Counted from the first letter of the stretch, positions 37,127-47,084 are shown. The stretch is 64,000 bases of DNA from an uncultured Eubacterium sp. (GCA_934351445.1 CAKRIZ010000001.1:248001-312000), one strand, 5' to 3'. Notes: generated by a model from the sequence alone, not told the origin. Program-made: numbers and translations.

Positions 37127-38359
37127 CTACTTATCGTCTGCTGCTGCTACGCCAGGAAGTGACTTGCCCTCTAAGAACTCCAGGGAAGCTCCACCACCAG
37201 TAGAAATGTGGCTCATCTTATCAGCAAAACCTAACTGGTTGACTGCTGCTGCAGAATCTCCACCACCAATGATTGTGGTAGCGTCGGTATCAGCCAGTGC
37301 CTGTGCGACTGCAATTGTTCCCTTTGCAAGTGTCGGGTTCTCGAATACACCCATCGGTCCATTCCATACAACAGTCTTGGCAGACTTCACTGCGTCTGCA
37401 TACAATGCTGCAGTCTTAGGTCCGATATCCAGTCCTTCCATATCAGCAGGGATCTTGTCAGCATCTACAACCGTAACATCGATCGGTGCATCGATCGGGT
37501 TCGGGAATCCTGCTGCGATTGTTGTATCGATCGGCAGTAACAGCTTCTTGCCAGCCTTCTCTGCCTTTTCCATCATATCCTTGCAGTAATCAATCTTCTC
37601 ATCGTCTACTAATGACAGTCCGATCTCATAGCCCTTTGCCTTTAAGAAGGTGTATGCCATACCACCACCGATGATCAGTGTATCACACTTCTCGATGAGG
37701 TTGTTGATCACGTTGAGCTTGTCAGCTACCTTTGCTCCACCGAGGATAGCTACGAACGGACGAACCGGATTCTCTACAGCGTTTCCAAGGAACTCGATCT
37801 CCTTCTGCATCAGATATCCGACTGCACAGTCGCCGCCCTTTGCACGGACGAACTCTGTCACACCTGCTACAGATGCATGTGCTCTGTGAGCAGATCCGAA
37901 AGCGTCACATACATATACATCACACAGATCAGCTAACTCTTTTGCGAATGCTGTTCCTGCTTCTGTCGGCTTGGTCTCCTCTTTTCCACGGAAACGGGTA
38001 TTCTGAAGAAGTACAACATCTCCATCTTTCATAGCTGCAACTGCTGCTGTAGCTGCCTCACCTGTTACGTGATCATCATTTACAAATGTAACCTTTTTGC
38101 CAAGTCTCTCCTCGAGGGCTGCTGCTACCGGAGCGAGTGACTCTCCCTCGTTCGGTCCATTCTTTACTTTTCCAAGATGTGAGCAAAGAATTACTTTTCC
38201 GCCATCTTTGATTAATTTTTCGATGGTAGGCATCGCACCTTTGATACGGTTATCATCTGTGATCTTGCCATCCTTTAAAGGTACGTTAAAATCGCATCTT
38301 ACAAGGACACGCTTTCCTGCTACGTTGATATCATCAACGGATTTCTTATTTAATCCCAT
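37127..38359 (-). CDS. pgk: Phosphoglycerate kinase
   Basis: 410 residues. N-terminal [12 protein letters not shown], substrate-binding [27 protein letters not shown], and nucleotide-binding [10 protein letters not shown] and [10 protein letters not shown]. It makes ATP in lower glycolysis. It begins 26 bp past a strong hairpin that follows gap. Confidence 0.97.
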   Translation of the reverse strand: MGLNKKSVDDINVAGKRVLVRCDFNVPLKDGKITDDNRIKGAMPTIEKLIKDGGKVILCSHLGKVKNGPNEGESLAPVAAALEERLGKKVTFVNDDHVTGEAATAAVAAMKDGDVVLLQNTRFRGKEETKPTEAGTAFAKELADLCDVYVCDAFGSAHRAHASVAGVTEFVRAKGGDCAVGYLMQKEIEFLGNAVENPVRPFVAILGGAKVADKLNVINNLIEKCDTLIIGGGMAYTFLKAKGYEIGLSLVDDEKIDYCKDMMEKAEKAGKKLLLPIDTTIAAGFPNPIDAPIDVTVVDADKIPADMEGLDIGPKTAALYADAVKSAKTVVWNGPMGVFENPTLAKGTIAVAQALADTDATTIIGGGDSAAAVNQLGFADKMSHISTGGGASLEFLEGKSLPGVAAADDK

Positions 38360-38384
38360 GATTAAACCTCCAAAATAAATTTAT

Positions 38385-38418
38385 AAAAAAGGGTCCGGTC
38401 CAAACCGACCGGACCCTT
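38385..38418 (-). terminator. Strong hairpin between gap and pgk
   Basis: 12-bp perfect GC-rich stem (AAGGGTCCGGTC/GACCGGACCCTT) followed by T6 on the minus strand. Only 26 bp remain to the pgk ATG, with no room for a full promoter, so pgk-tpiA must rely on read-through or on mRNA processing here. Confidence 0.85.
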
Positions 38419-38439
38419 CGTGAGTCGTTTTAACAGATC

Positions 38440-39456
38440 TTATGCTAACTCTGAGAAGTACTTAATTGTACGAACCATCTGAGAAGTATAAGAGTTCTCG
38501 TTATCATACCAAGAAACAACCTGTACCTCGTACTGGTCATCAGATACCTGGTTAACCATGGTCTGAGTTGCATCGAATAATGAACCATATCTCATACCAA
38601 CGATATCAGAAGATACGATCTCGTCCTCGTTGTAACCGAATGACTCGTTAGCTGCTGCCTTCATAGCTGCGTTGATATCCTCTTTGGTAACACCAGCCTT
38701 CTTAACTACTGCTGTAAGGATTGTGGTAGATCCTGTAGGGGTAGGAACACGCTGAGCAGATCCGATCAGCTTTCCGTTTAACTCAGGGATAACTAAGCCG
38801 ATTGCCTTAGCAGCTCCTGTTGAGTTGGGAACGATATTAACTGCTGCTGCACGTGAACGACGAAGATCGCCCTTTCTCTGAGGTCCGTCAAGAGTCATCT
38901 GATCTCCTGTGTAAGCATGGATAGTAACCATGATACCAGACTGGATCGGAGCATACTTGTTCAGGGCATCAGCCATAGGTGCTAAGCAGTTTGTTGTACA
39001 AGAAGCTGCAGAAATGATTGTATCTGAAGCCTTTAATGTCTCATGGTTGGTGTTAAATACGATTGTAGGAAGATCGTTTCCTGCCGGTGCAGAGATAACA
39101 ACCTTACGAGCGCCTGCATTGATGTGAGCCTGAGCCTTCTCTTTGCTGGTGTAGAAACCAGAGCACTCTAATACTACGTCAACCTTTAACTCACCCCAAG
39201 GGCAGTTGTTTGCATCCGGGAATGCGTAGATCTTGATCTCTTTACCACATACTGTGATAGAATCATCGCTTGCAGATACTTCATCAGCGTGCTCATACTT
39301 ACCCTGTGAAGAATCATATTTTAACAAGTGTGCTAACATCTTAGGGCTTGTTAAGTCGTTGATTGCTACTACTTCATAACCCTCTGCTCCAAACATCTGT
39401 CTAAAAGCAAGACGACCGATACGGCCAAAACCATTGATTGCTACTCTTACTGCCAT
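38440..39456 (-). CDS. gap: Glyceraldehyde-3-phosphate dehydrogenase, type I
   Basis: 338 residues. NAD-binding INGFGRIGR, catalytic C153 in [12 protein letters not shown] and H180 in VTIHAYT, and C-terminal WYDNENSY. First gene of gap-pgk-tpiA. The base composition is more highly expressed-looking than its neighbours, with many preferred codons. Confidence 0.97.
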   Translation of the reverse strand: MAVRVAINGFGRIGRLAFRQMFGAEGYEVVAINDLTSPKMLAHLLKYDSSQGKYEHADEVSASDDSITVCGKEIKIYAFPDANNCPWGELKVDVVLECSGFYTSKEKAQAHINAGARKVVISAPAGNDLPTIVFNTNHETLKASDTIISAASCTTNCLAPMADALNKYAPIQSGIMVTIHAYTGDQMTLDGPQRKGDLRRSRAAAVNIVPNSTGAAKAIGLVIPELNGKLIGSAQRVPTPTGSTTILTAVVKKAGVTKEDINAAMKAAANESFGYNEDEIVSSDIVGMRYGSLFDATQTMVNQVSDDQYEVQVVSWYDNENSYTSQMVRTIKYFSELA

Positions 39457-39545
39457 TTTGAATTCCTCCTAAGAATTTAAATTAGTGTTGTTTCGCAGCT
39501 GCTTGAAACAGCCACATTTTTATGGGACATGCCCAATCTGTTGTC

Positions 39546-39574
39546 ATTGTACTAAATAACAAACAAAAATTCAA
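39546..39574 (-). promoter_or_regulatory. Predicted gap promoter
   Basis: -35 TTGAAT (39569-39574), 17-bp spacer, -10 TACAAT (39546-39551), giving a leader of about 80 nt before the gap ATG. Confidence 0.6.
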
Positions 39575-39680
39575 GTCCTTATTGTCACTTTATCCCACTT
39601 TGTTAAATTTTTATCTATGTTTAGATTCTGCACCTTGACAATTTGTGCAAAAATCCACATGATATACTTATATTAAGATA

Positions 39681-40130
39681 GGCGTTTGCGAAACTATTTT
39701 TGTCAGGTTTTGTGTCATACAAGCACATTATCAAGAGGCCGCAGCTCCCGCAAGCATGTCTGTTTTGCTTTCGTTGCACGAACCATTCCGATGAGCCTCG
39801 AAAAAACCTAACTCGTGTTCAGCAGAGGCTTCCACGAGTTACGAGTCTCCTCTCCATCGTGCAAAGGCAGCAAAATCAGACACGCCTTTGCTCGCGCTGC
39901 TACTTCTGCATCTGAGTGGATAGTGCTTGCATGTTCCATTCACCTACTAAAATGTTTCGCAAACAGTATATGCCGCAGGGCTAACGGCTGTGGACGCAGT
40001 GGTTTCTGTCAACTGCGACTTTTGCCCGGCGAAGTGCGAGACACCGCCGGGCAATCGGAGCAGCTTGATCAGAATATTACTGTGCCCACAGCCAGGTAGC
40101 CCGGATCATAAAAATAGTTTCGCAAACGCC
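39681..40130. mobile_element. 450-bp non-coding element with 21-bp terminal inverted repeats
   Basis: Ends are inverted copies of GGCGTTTGCGAAACTATTTT (plus one more T), flanked by TA on both sides. A third copy of the end (AAATGTTTCGCAAAC) lies inside at 39950-39964, so the element may be two units fused. The interior folds strongly: GGCTGTGG/CCACAGCC (39986-39993 with 40086-40093) encloses CGCAGT/ACTGCG and a 10-bp stem TTGCCCGGCG/CGCCGGGCAA. The left part has complementary arms around ACTCGTG...CACGAGT. No convincing protein is encoded. It occupies most of the 708-bp gap between gap and the PHP gene. Confidence 0.75.
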
Positions 40131-40164
40131 TATTATATTAAGAAATAAAAAGGAGCCACTACCT

Positions 40165-40974
40165 ATGTTATGGGACACACATATGCACTGCAACTTCTCC
40201 GGTGACAGCGACGCTGATCCGGAAGCTATGATCCGTGCAGCGATGCGCGCCGGGCTGGACGGCATCTGCTTTACGGATCATCTGGACTATGATTTTCCGT
40301 CAGATCCGCCGGATCTGTTTGTCATCGACCTGGATGACTATGACCGCGCAATCCGGGCGCTATCTGAAAAATACAGATCCACATTTCCGGTGCTGCACGG
40401 CATTGAGATCGGTGTACAGCCACACCTGCATCAGAAGCTGCACGAAGTCGTACACGCGCACGGTTTTGACCAGGTAATCTGCTCTTCCCACGCCATTGAT
40501 GGGAAGGATCCATATTACAAGACATTTTTTGTCGGACGTGAAGAACACGAAGCCTATCAGCGCTATTTTGAGTCCATCTTAGAGAATCTGGACGGGTTTT
40601 CTGACTTTGATGTATACGGCCATATCGATTATGTTGTGCGCTATGGTCCAAACACAAACCGTTTTTATTCCTACGGAGCTTATTCCGATGTATTGGACGC
40701 GATTTTAAAAAAGCTGATCGATATGGGCAAAGGCATCGAGATCAACACCGGCGGATTCAAATACGGTCTCGGACATCCGAATCCGTGTGAGGACATCATC
40801 CGGCACTACCGCTCGTTCGGTGGCGAGATCATCACCATCGGTGCTGATGCACACACGCCAGAGCATGTTGCCTATGACTTTGATAAAGTACCGCGTATTC
40901 TGCGTGAGGCAGGCTTTACCCACTACACCATATTCGAGAAACGCCAACCAAAGTTTTTACCGTTGCCGGAATAA
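40165..40974 (+). CDS. PHP-domain histidinol-phosphatase family protein
   Basis: 269 residues with PHP metal-binding motifs: DTHMHCNFSGD, CFTDHLDYD, HGIEIG, SSHAIDG, YGHIDYVVR and TIGADAHTPEHV. The length and set fit HisJ/HisK-type histidinol-phosphatases that complete histidine synthesis. No other his gene is nearby, so a general phosphoesterase role stays possible. AAAGGAG precedes the ATG. It is followed at 37 bp by a DUF6062 gene. Confidence 0.87.
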   Translation: MLWDTHMHCNFSGDSDADPEAMIRAAMRAGLDGICFTDHLDYDFPSDPPDLFVIDLDDYDRAIRALSEKYRSTFPVLHGIEIGVQPHLHQKLHEVVHAHGFDQVICSSHAIDGKDPYYKTFFVGREEHEAYQRYFESILENLDGFSDFDVYGHIDYVVRYGPNTNRFYSYGAYSDVLDAILKKLIDMGKGIEINTGGFKYGLGHPNPCEDIIRHYRSFGGEIITIGADAHTPEHVAYDFDKVPRILREAGFTHYTIFEKRQPKFLPLPE

Positions 40975-41011
40975 TAGACGGCAGACCACAAAAAGGAGGC
41001 ACTGACGACCC

Positions 41012-41782
41012 ATGAACAAAAATATTGCTACATTTCCTCTGACTGAAGCGTTTCGCGCCGACGATGAATGCCCGTTCTGCAACCTAGAACGCTCTGCAGA
41101 GCAGCATGCGATCTCATTTATCCTCGGTTCGGCATACATGGAAGATGATATCCGCGCTGTTACCGATGCACAGGGATTCTGCCGCCATCACTATAAGATG
41201 ATGTACGATTACGGCAACCGCCTCGGCAGCGCATGGATTCTCAGTACACATATGAAAAAGCTGAACGAGGAGCTGACAAAAGAATTAAAGGACTTTACAC
41301 CCGGCAAATCTTCCATGTTCGGCCGCATGAAAAAGACGGACATGTCCGGTGATAAAAGTCTCCAGACTTCGATCGGCGCATGGATCAAAAAGAAAACCGG
41401 CAGCTGCTATGTATGTGATCATTTCCGCGAGATCTATGGACGGTATCTGGATGTCTTTTTTGACATGCTCAAAAAAGATCCTGAATTTCAGGAGCTGTTT
41501 CGTCAGAGTAAGGGATTCTGCCTGCCGCATTTTGCAGATCTCATCGAAGCTGCCGAGTCACGCCTGAGTGATGCACAGAAAAACGAACTTTATCCGCAGA
41601 TTTTTGAGATGATGCAATCAAATATGGAGCGTGTCCAGAAGGATGTCGCCTGGTTTGTCGAGAAAAATGACTACCGCAATAAGGATAAAGACTGGGGCGA
41701 ATCGCGGGACTCCATCCAGCGTGCCATGCAAAAATGTGCCGGCGGCTACCCTGCTGATCCGGTTTTCAAACTCGATCCGTGA
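41012..41782 (+). CDS. DUF6062-family protein with paired Cys/His motifs
   Basis: 256 residues. Four Cys-rich motifs occur in two pairs: CPFCNLE and CRHHY in the N-terminal third, CYVCDHF and CLPHF in the second half. Each pair could bind a metal or cluster, suggesting an internal duplication. The family is common in Clostridia and has no known role. No membrane segment. It is in a probable two-gene operon with the PHP phosphatase. Confidence 0.82.
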   Translation: MNKNIATFPLTEAFRADDECPFCNLERSAEQHAISFILGSAYMEDDIRAVTDAQGFCRHHYKMMYDYGNRLGSAWILSTHMKKLNEELTKELKDFTPGKSSMFGRMKKTDMSGDKSLQTSIGAWIKKKTGSCYVCDHFREIYGRYLDVFFDMLKKDPEFQELFRQSKGFCLPHFADLIEAAESRLSDAQKNELYPQIFEMMQSNMERVQKDVAWFVEKNDYRNKDKDWGESRDSIQRAMQKCAGGYPADPVFKLDP

Positions 41783-41791
41783 AAATGTATA

Positions 41792-41830
41792 CTGCGCATC
41801 CTCGCGGAGCGTTTTGTGTGATAGGAATTT
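41792..41830. repeat. Partial copy of the 33-bp palindrome repeat
   Basis: It has the flank GCGCATCC...GCGGAGC and the first arm TTTTGTGTGATAGGAATTT (41812-41830), then stops where a terminator begins. The second arm is lost. Confidence 0.75.
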
Positions 41831-41831
41831 A

Positions 41832-41870
41832 AAAAAACGACCATGCACAACAGCCGCATGGTCGTTTTTT
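41832..41870. terminator. Bidirectional terminator between DUF6062 and potCD
   Basis: Perfect 15-bp stem (AAAAAACGACCATGC/GCATGGTCGTTTTTT, 9-nt loop) with T-runs on both strands, shared by the convergent operons. Confidence 0.9.
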
Positions 41871-41899
41871 CTTCACTGATTCCAGTGTGATTCTACTCC

Positions 41900-44194
41900 T
41901 TATTCCATATGTTTCCACATTTGATTTCGTCTGTGGTGCATATACAGCGCCAACAATGCGATGATAATAGCCACAGTCAGAACCCACACACCAATCGGTA
42001 CATCTGCGATATTGAAACATCGGATGTTGATCCACATCTGGTTAATGTTTTTCGTCTCCGTCTCGTCAAAATAGCTCATAACTGCTGTTCTTCCAATGAC
42101 CTCCTCTGACGGATACTGGGTATAGAGCTGTCTGCCGACCTGCTCCTGGGAAGTATATACAATATAATCTTCGTCCGAATTATCCCCGGTAAAGAAATAT
42201 CCGAGCGGATAAGTGACTGCATCTTCCTCATCGTCCTCTGCGCCATAACACCAGTCCAGATAAGAAAAAACCGTATCATCGTCCCCTCCTGCAATCGAAG
42301 ACGTATATCCGATATAGTACATGTTGCGTACTGCATTATCCGGACGTGACAGGAAGTTGACAAATGCCTCGGCTGCCGCCTGCTTTTTGGCATCCCCGCC
42401 GATTCCCTTTTTCAACATCATCCAGCCATCAAACCAGAGATTGGAGCACTCCTTCGGTACTGCATAGGCGAGATATACATCGTCCTCCTCTGCCTGATCC
42501 ATCGCATAGACCGCATCACCGGACCACTGGTAGTTCGCCACAATCTTGCCGGTGACCATATCTGCTTTTCCACTATCTGTCTCTAATGCATAGATGTTTC
42601 CCATCATATGCTGCAGCAGTCGCTCCACCTCATTGATTGTCTCCGGTGACACATCATTCATGATCTGTGTCAGTTTTTCCTGATAATCGGGATCATTTAA
42701 AAATTCCTCTGTAGTCAGTTCATTCGCACGCAGATAGCCCAATGCTGCAAAATAAGTATCACGCACATTATCTTTGAGTGTCAACTGACGACGGAATTTG
42801 GGATTGTCAAACACTGCCCAGGTCGCAGCCTCTTCCTCCGTCATCACTTCCGGGTTGTACAGCACACCGGTCGTTCCCCACATATAGCATGCCGCATAGC
42901 GGTTCCACGGCTCACCGCCAATCTCATTTTTGGCAAATACATCTGCGATATAGGGTGAAACACCGCGGACATAATAGTTATGTTCGTCTGTCTCATCAAA
43001 AAAGTGATCCGAAAAAGGCTCTGCCATTCCTTCGGACATGAGCTTCATCAGCATGTAATCAGACGGACATACCAGATCGTAGGTATCACCGAGTGTCAAC
43101 TGGTTGTACAGATCCTCATTCGTTCCAAAACACGAATATTCCACGCGCACTCTCTGACCGGTCGTCTCATAATACCAATCTTCAAAATCCTCATACATCG
43201 GATTGACACCGAGAATCTCTGTCCCGTTATCGAGATCAATCACTTCCTCATCATCCCAATCGCCCAGATCAATGTATTCCTCCCAGTTACATACACGTAA
43301 AACGATCTCATCATCTGCAGCTTTTACAGTAGTAGGTGAACCTATCAGTCCCACAGCTGCGACAGCAGCGAACAAGGCGACCGCCAGCATGGTCTTTTGT
43401 GCTTTCTTTTTTGCCGCCACATTCATGCCAATCACAACCAGTATCACGACTACAAAAATGACGGTAGATAATGCCCACAATGCTGTCTTGATCTCGGTCT
43501 GTGAGCCCTTCGTTGCATTGACGACATACGTACTGATCGTGTCAAATGTCGCAGGCTTCGTGTAGCTGGCAATAAAATAATCGTCTAATGATAACGTCAA
43601 CGCCAACACAAATCCGGATACAATGCCGGAGGAGATCTGTGGCAGGACAACCTTTGTCAGTGCCTGTGTCGGGGTTGCGCCCAGATCCATGGCTGCCTCG
43701 TACAGACTCGAATCCATCTGTTTTAATTTCGGAATGACAGACAGATACACGAACGGCGCGGACAGCACCACATGGCCGACAACGAGCGGGACAAATGTGC
43801 TCTTTTCCATGCCGCATACAACAACCAACGCTATGCAGACTGAAAATCCGGTCACTACATCCGCATTGACAACCGGGACTTCATTGAGTGCTGCGATCGC
43901 TCTTCCCGCAAGCGGCTTTGAATAAAATCCTCCGATCGCGCCAAGGGTGCCGAGCACCGTAGCGATCAGCGCAGATCCAAATGCCAGTGCCAATGTTCCA
44001 AAGATCATGTTCCGCAATTCGATATTTGTAAACAGTGTCTTATAATTTGCCAGCGAAAATCCACGGATCGCACCGATCGTCGTGGACGTGGTAAAGCTGT
44101 ACACCATCAATAACAGGATCGGCAGGTAGATCAGCAGCAGTAAAACAACTATATAGATACGGGCCAGATACTTCTTGTTTCCTGTCGTTCTCAT
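41900..44194 (-). CDS. potCD: Fused spermidine/putrescine permease PotC and binding protein PotD
   Basis: 764 residues. Residues 1-255 are a PotC-type permease with an EAA loop (LYEAAMDLGATPTQALTKVV). A membrane helix follows (TMLAVALFAAVAAVGLIG), which looks like the old PotD signal anchor. Residues 295-725 are a PotD-type binding domain (RVCNWEEYID, YDLVCPSDYMLMKLM). A second, C-terminal helix (VWVLTVAIIIALLALYM) anchors the far end. The fusion ties binding protein to transporter one to one. Such fusions are known in Firmicutes. Confidence 0.93.
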   Translation of the reverse strand: MRTTGNKKYLARIYIVVLLLLIYLPILLLMVYSFTTSTTIGAIRGFSLANYKTLFTNIELRNMIFGTLALAFGSALIATVLGTLGAIGGFYSKPLAGRAIAALNEVPVVNADVVTGFSVCIALVVVCGMEKSTFVPLVVGHVVLSAPFVYLSVIPKLKQMDSSLYEAAMDLGATPTQALTKVVLPQISSGIVSGFVLALTLSLDDYFIASYTKPATFDTISTYVVNATKGSQTEIKTALWALSTVIFVVVILVVIGMNVAAKKKAQKTMLAVALFAAVAAVGLIGSPTTVKAADDEIVLRVCNWEEYIDLGDWDDEEVIDLDNGTEILGVNPMYEDFEDWYYETTGQRVRVEYSCFGTNEDLYNQLTLGDTYDLVCPSDYMLMKLMSEGMAEPFSDHFFDETDEHNYYVRGVSPYIADVFAKNEIGGEPWNRYAACYMWGTTGVLYNPEVMTEEEAATWAVFDNPKFRRQLTLKDNVRDTYFAALGYLRANELTTEEFLNDPDYQEKLTQIMNDVSPETINEVERLLQHMMGNIYALETDSGKADMVTGKIVANYQWSGDAVYAMDQAEEDDVYLAYAVPKECSNLWFDGWMMLKKGIGGDAKKQAAAEAFVNFLSRPDNAVRNMYYIGYTSSIAGGDDDTVFSYLDWCYGAEDDEEDAVTYPLGYFFTGDNSDEDYIVYTSQEQVGRQLYTQYPSEEVIGRTAVMSYFDETETKNINQMWINIRCFNIADVPIGVWVLTVAIIIALLALYMHHRRNQMWKHME

Positions 44195-44988
44195 AATAAC
44201 GCACCTCCTCTGCCTGCACGATCATCACTATAACGGTCTGTCACCAGTGTAAATACTAAGATAATCAGCAGCAGGATCAATGCAATCATGGAACCATTGT
44301 GCCAGTCATATGCACTGAAATAGCTTCCGATCAGACTGCCCATGATATACGTGCTGTTGTAGAGCATATCGAGTACGACATAATTCGTCATGGACGGTAA
44401 AAATACCATGACCACACCACTGATGATACCCGGCACAGACAGCGGCAGTGTCACCTTTAAAAAAATCTGCGCCGGACTCGCACCGAGATCTGCAGCCGCC
44501 TCGAGCAGACTGTGATCCAATTTGCATAACGTCGTATACATCGGCAGAATCATAAACGGTAAAAAATCATAAGTCATACCAATGACCGAATTCAAAAACG
44601 GAAAATATGCAAGATTCCCCTCCAGCAATGTCAGAATCTCTTTGAGCGCAGTGATACGCAGTGTAAAATTGATCCACATCGGCAATACGAACATGACAAC
44701 AATCACGTTTTTCTGCTTCCACCCACTCTGCGACAGAATATACGCTACCGGATAGGCGAGGAGCAGACAGACAACTGTCGTCACAATCGCAATCGCAAAG
44801 CTGTAACAGAGTGTTCCGATCGTATTCGGGCTCGTAAAAAATCCGGTCAGATTGCCCATGGAGAAGTGTCCCTCTCCGTTTGTAAATGCATAATAAATAA
44901 TCACAAGCAGCGGCAGTGCCACAAAACAGGTCAGGAAAAGACCATAAGGGACCGCCAGCTGCTTTCTGGAAAAATGTAATCCTCTCAT
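44191..44988 (-). CDS. potB: Spermidine/putrescine ABC transporter permease
   Basis: 265 residues with six membrane helices and the EAA loop LLEAAADLGASPAQIFLKVT. It pairs with the PotC half of the fusion. Its stop overlaps the potCD start by 4 bp (ATGA); it starts 13 bp after potA. Confidence 0.93.
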   Translation of the reverse strand: MRGLHFSRKQLAVPYGLFLTCFVALPLLVIIYYAFTNGEGHFSMGNLTGFFTSPNTIGTLCYSFAIAIVTTVVCLLLAYPVAYILSQSGWKQKNVIVVMFVLPMWINFTLRITALKEILTLLEGNLAYFPFLNSVIGMTYDFLPFMILPMYTTLCKLDHSLLEAAADLGASPAQIFLKVTLPLSVPGIISGVVMVFLPSMTNYVVLDMLYNSTYIMGSLIGSYFSAYDWHNGSMIALILLLIILVFTLVTDRYSDDRAGRGGALL

Positions 44989-45001
44989 TCTTCTTCTCCT
45001 G

Positions 45002-46441
45002 TTATTTCTTCAATGTAAATGTCAGCTTATCTTCCGGAATCACGAGACTGACATAGTCTCCCATATTCCACAGATATTCATCGCTGACGATCAGATCAAG
45101 TTCCTCCTCGGTACGCACCACATAACGGTAGTGATCTCCAATATAGATCAGGTTAATAATATGTCCGCACACGATACCCGCATTCTCATCATCACTCATC
45201 TCGATATCACGCGGTTTGATTGTAACGACAACCTTGAGTTTTCTATAATCTATCTCATTTCCGTGTGCATCACACAATCCGCCGTTCAATTCCTGTGCTC
45301 CTGGGATCAATGACTTCACATCGCAGTTTAATGCTCCGTCTAAAATTGTCAGCCGGTAATTCTCATCCACACCGGATTCCAACTTGTTCAGTGAATGCTC
45401 TGCCTTCATCAGATGGATTCCGTCCGGCTCCACGCACAGACCAACCCGGGCACCGACCTGAGCCTTTTTCGTTGTCTGAATCACAATCTCGTTTTTGCCG
45501 GAAAGTACGGTAATCTCATAATGGACACCTTTAAAAATGACACTGGTCACCTCTCCTGTGATCATGCCGTCTTCAGGCTTTGTAATCAGAATATCCTCCG
45601 GCCGGACAACCACATCCACCATCGTTCCATACGGCATATCATCCACACATGCAAATTCCGCACCGCAGAAACGCACGGTCAAAGGATCTGTGATGATACC
45701 GTTAAAGATGTTGCTCTCTCCGATAAAGTCCGCCACAAATGCATTGTTCGGTTCGTTATAGATATCCTCCGGTGTACCAACATGCTGGATTCTGCCCTCA
45801 CTCATGACAACGATCTTGTCAGACATCGTGAGTGCCTCCTCCTGGTCATGGGTCACATAAATAAAGGTGATGCCGAGCTTTTCATGCATTTCCTTCAGCT
45901 CTAACTGCATCTCCTTTCTCATCTTCAGGTCGAGTGCACCGAGTGGCTCATCGAGCAGCAGGATCTGCGGCTCATTGACGATCGCACGGGCGATCGCGAT
46001 ACGCTGCTGCTGACCGCCGGAGAGCGTCTGCACGCTGCGTGTCTCAAAGCCTTCGAGATCTACCATCTCCAGTGCACGCTTGACCTTCTTTATAATCTCA
46101 GCTTTCGGGAGCTTCTTCAGCTTCAGCCCGAATGCGATATTGTCAAAAATGTTCAAATGGGGAAAAAGGGCATAACGCTGGAACACCGTGTTGATCGGTC
46201 TGACGTTTGCCGGAAGTCTGGTGATATCTTCACCGTTCAAAAGAATCTCTCCGCCGGTCGGTGCATCAAATCCCGCCAGCATGCGCAGTGTGGTCGTCTT
46301 GCCACAACCTGAGGGTCCCAAAAAAGTGACAAACTCTCCTCTTTTGATGGTCAGGTTAAAATCATCCACCGCCATAAACCCATCCTCAAAGGTACGCGAC
46401 AGATGTTTAAACTCCAAGATGTTTTCAGATACTTTTTCCAA
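45002..46441 (-). CDS. potA: Spermidine/putrescine ABC transporter ATPase, long form
   Basis: 479 residues. Walker A GPSGCGKT (42-49), signature LSGGQQQR (140-147), Walker B ILLLDEP (160-166) and H-loop YVTHDQEE. It then has TOBE-like regulatory strands. Typical PotA is about 350-385 residues; here about 100 more (from LTILDGALNCDVKSLIPG) form a second TOBE-like segment (IGDHYRYVVRTEEELDLIVS). It energises PotB-PotCD. Confidence 0.93.
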   Translation of the reverse strand: MEKVSENILEFKHLSRTFEDGFMAVDDFNLTIKRGEFVTFLGPSGCGKTTTLRMLAGFDAPTGGEILLNGEDITRLPANVRPINTVFQRYALFPHLNIFDNIAFGLKLKKLPKAEIIKKVKRALEMVDLEGFETRSVQTLSGGQQQRIAIARAIVNEPQILLLDEPLGALDLKMRKEMQLELKEMHEKLGITFIYVTHDQEEALTMSDKIVVMSEGRIQHVGTPEDIYNEPNNAFVADFIGESNIFNGIITDPLTVRFCGAEFACVDDMPYGTMVDVVVRPEDILITKPEDGMITGEVTSVIFKGVHYEITVLSGKNEIVIQTTKKAQVGARVGLCVEPDGIHLMKAEHSLNKLESGVDENYRLTILDGALNCDVKSLIPGAQELNGGLCDAHGNEIDYRKLKVVVTIKPRDIEMSDDENAGIVCGHIINLIYIGDHYRYVVRTEEELDLIVSDEYLWNMGDYVSLVIPEDKLTFTLKK

Positions 46442-46540
46442 TTTAACTATCTCCTCCTTCTGTAAAAATCAGGCCCGCTTGTTACCCCGGCCTGTTTCCC
46501 GATTAAATGGTAAAAAACCATTGGAAGTAGTGTAGCATAA

Positions 46541-46575
46541 AAAAAGGACGGTGACAATGCATCACCGTCCTTTTT
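46541..46575. terminator. Terminator after fucU
   Basis: Perfect 14-bp stem AAAAAGGACGGTGA/TCACCGTCCTTTTT with a 7-nt loop, 37 bp past the fucU stop; T-run on the minus strand. Separates fucIU from potABCD. A smaller hairpin (AATGGT/ACCATT) at 46505-46521 follows. Confidence 0.9.
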
Positions 46576-46611
46576 AGTAAAAAATAAGGGAGAATATTTT
46601 CTACGATTTTT

Positions 46612-47067
46612 TTAATTAATAACTACGCCTTTACGAAGAATAATATTGGCATAGATTGCAGTCTCTCCGGTCATGATAACAACCTTTGATTTTGCTCTGG
46701 TCTTGTCATAAAAGTCCCACTTGTTGATCTCTTCAAAGCACTTGTCACCACGCTCATCATGCTTTGCTACGATCTCCTTATAGGTATCCCAGATCGGAGT
46801 CTTGGCATCATCACCCGGCTCTACAGCCATCAGTGTACAGGGCGGAACCATCACTCCATTTGCATCCGGATAGGTATCCAGAGGCATCACCTGAAGGATC
46901 GCATCCAGAATCTCTGGTACGCCGTGTCCATCCATACGGATGACAGGTGTATCAAATGAATGTCCGGGAAAATTGCCATCACCGATCGTCAATTCATCGG
47001 TATGTCCCATCTCATCAAGAACCTTTAACAGTTCCGGTGATAAAATCGGCGGTATTCCTTTTAACAT
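46612..47067 (-). CDS. fucU: L-fucose mutarotase (RbsD/FucU family)
   Basis: 151 residues. Family motifs MGHTDELTIGDGNFPG (catalytic His) and the C-terminal GETAIYANIILRKGV are present. It interconverts alpha and beta L-fucose, feeding FucI, and starts 17 bp after fucI. The length suits FucU rather than RbsD. Confidence 0.92.
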   Translation of the reverse strand: MLKGIPPILSPELLKVLDEMGHTDELTIGDGNFPGHSFDTPVIRMDGHGVPEILDAILQVMPLDTYPDANGVMVPPCTLMAVEPGDDAKTPIWDTYKEIVAKHDERGDKCFEEINKWDFYDKTRAKSKVVIMTGETAIYANIILRKGVVIN

Positions 47068-47084
47068 GTTTTTATCCTCCTACA

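Noticed and set aside
39986..40093. Considered as a known ncRNA class such as a guide RNA for an IscB/TnpB-like nuclease
   Set aside because: No nuclease gene is adjacent and I recognise no diagnostic motif; kept only as an unclassified structure.
39700..40099. Open frames of 60-95 codons inside the 450-bp element
   Set aside because: No ribosome binding sites, odd composition, and the frames cross strong inverted repeats; the element looks non-coding.
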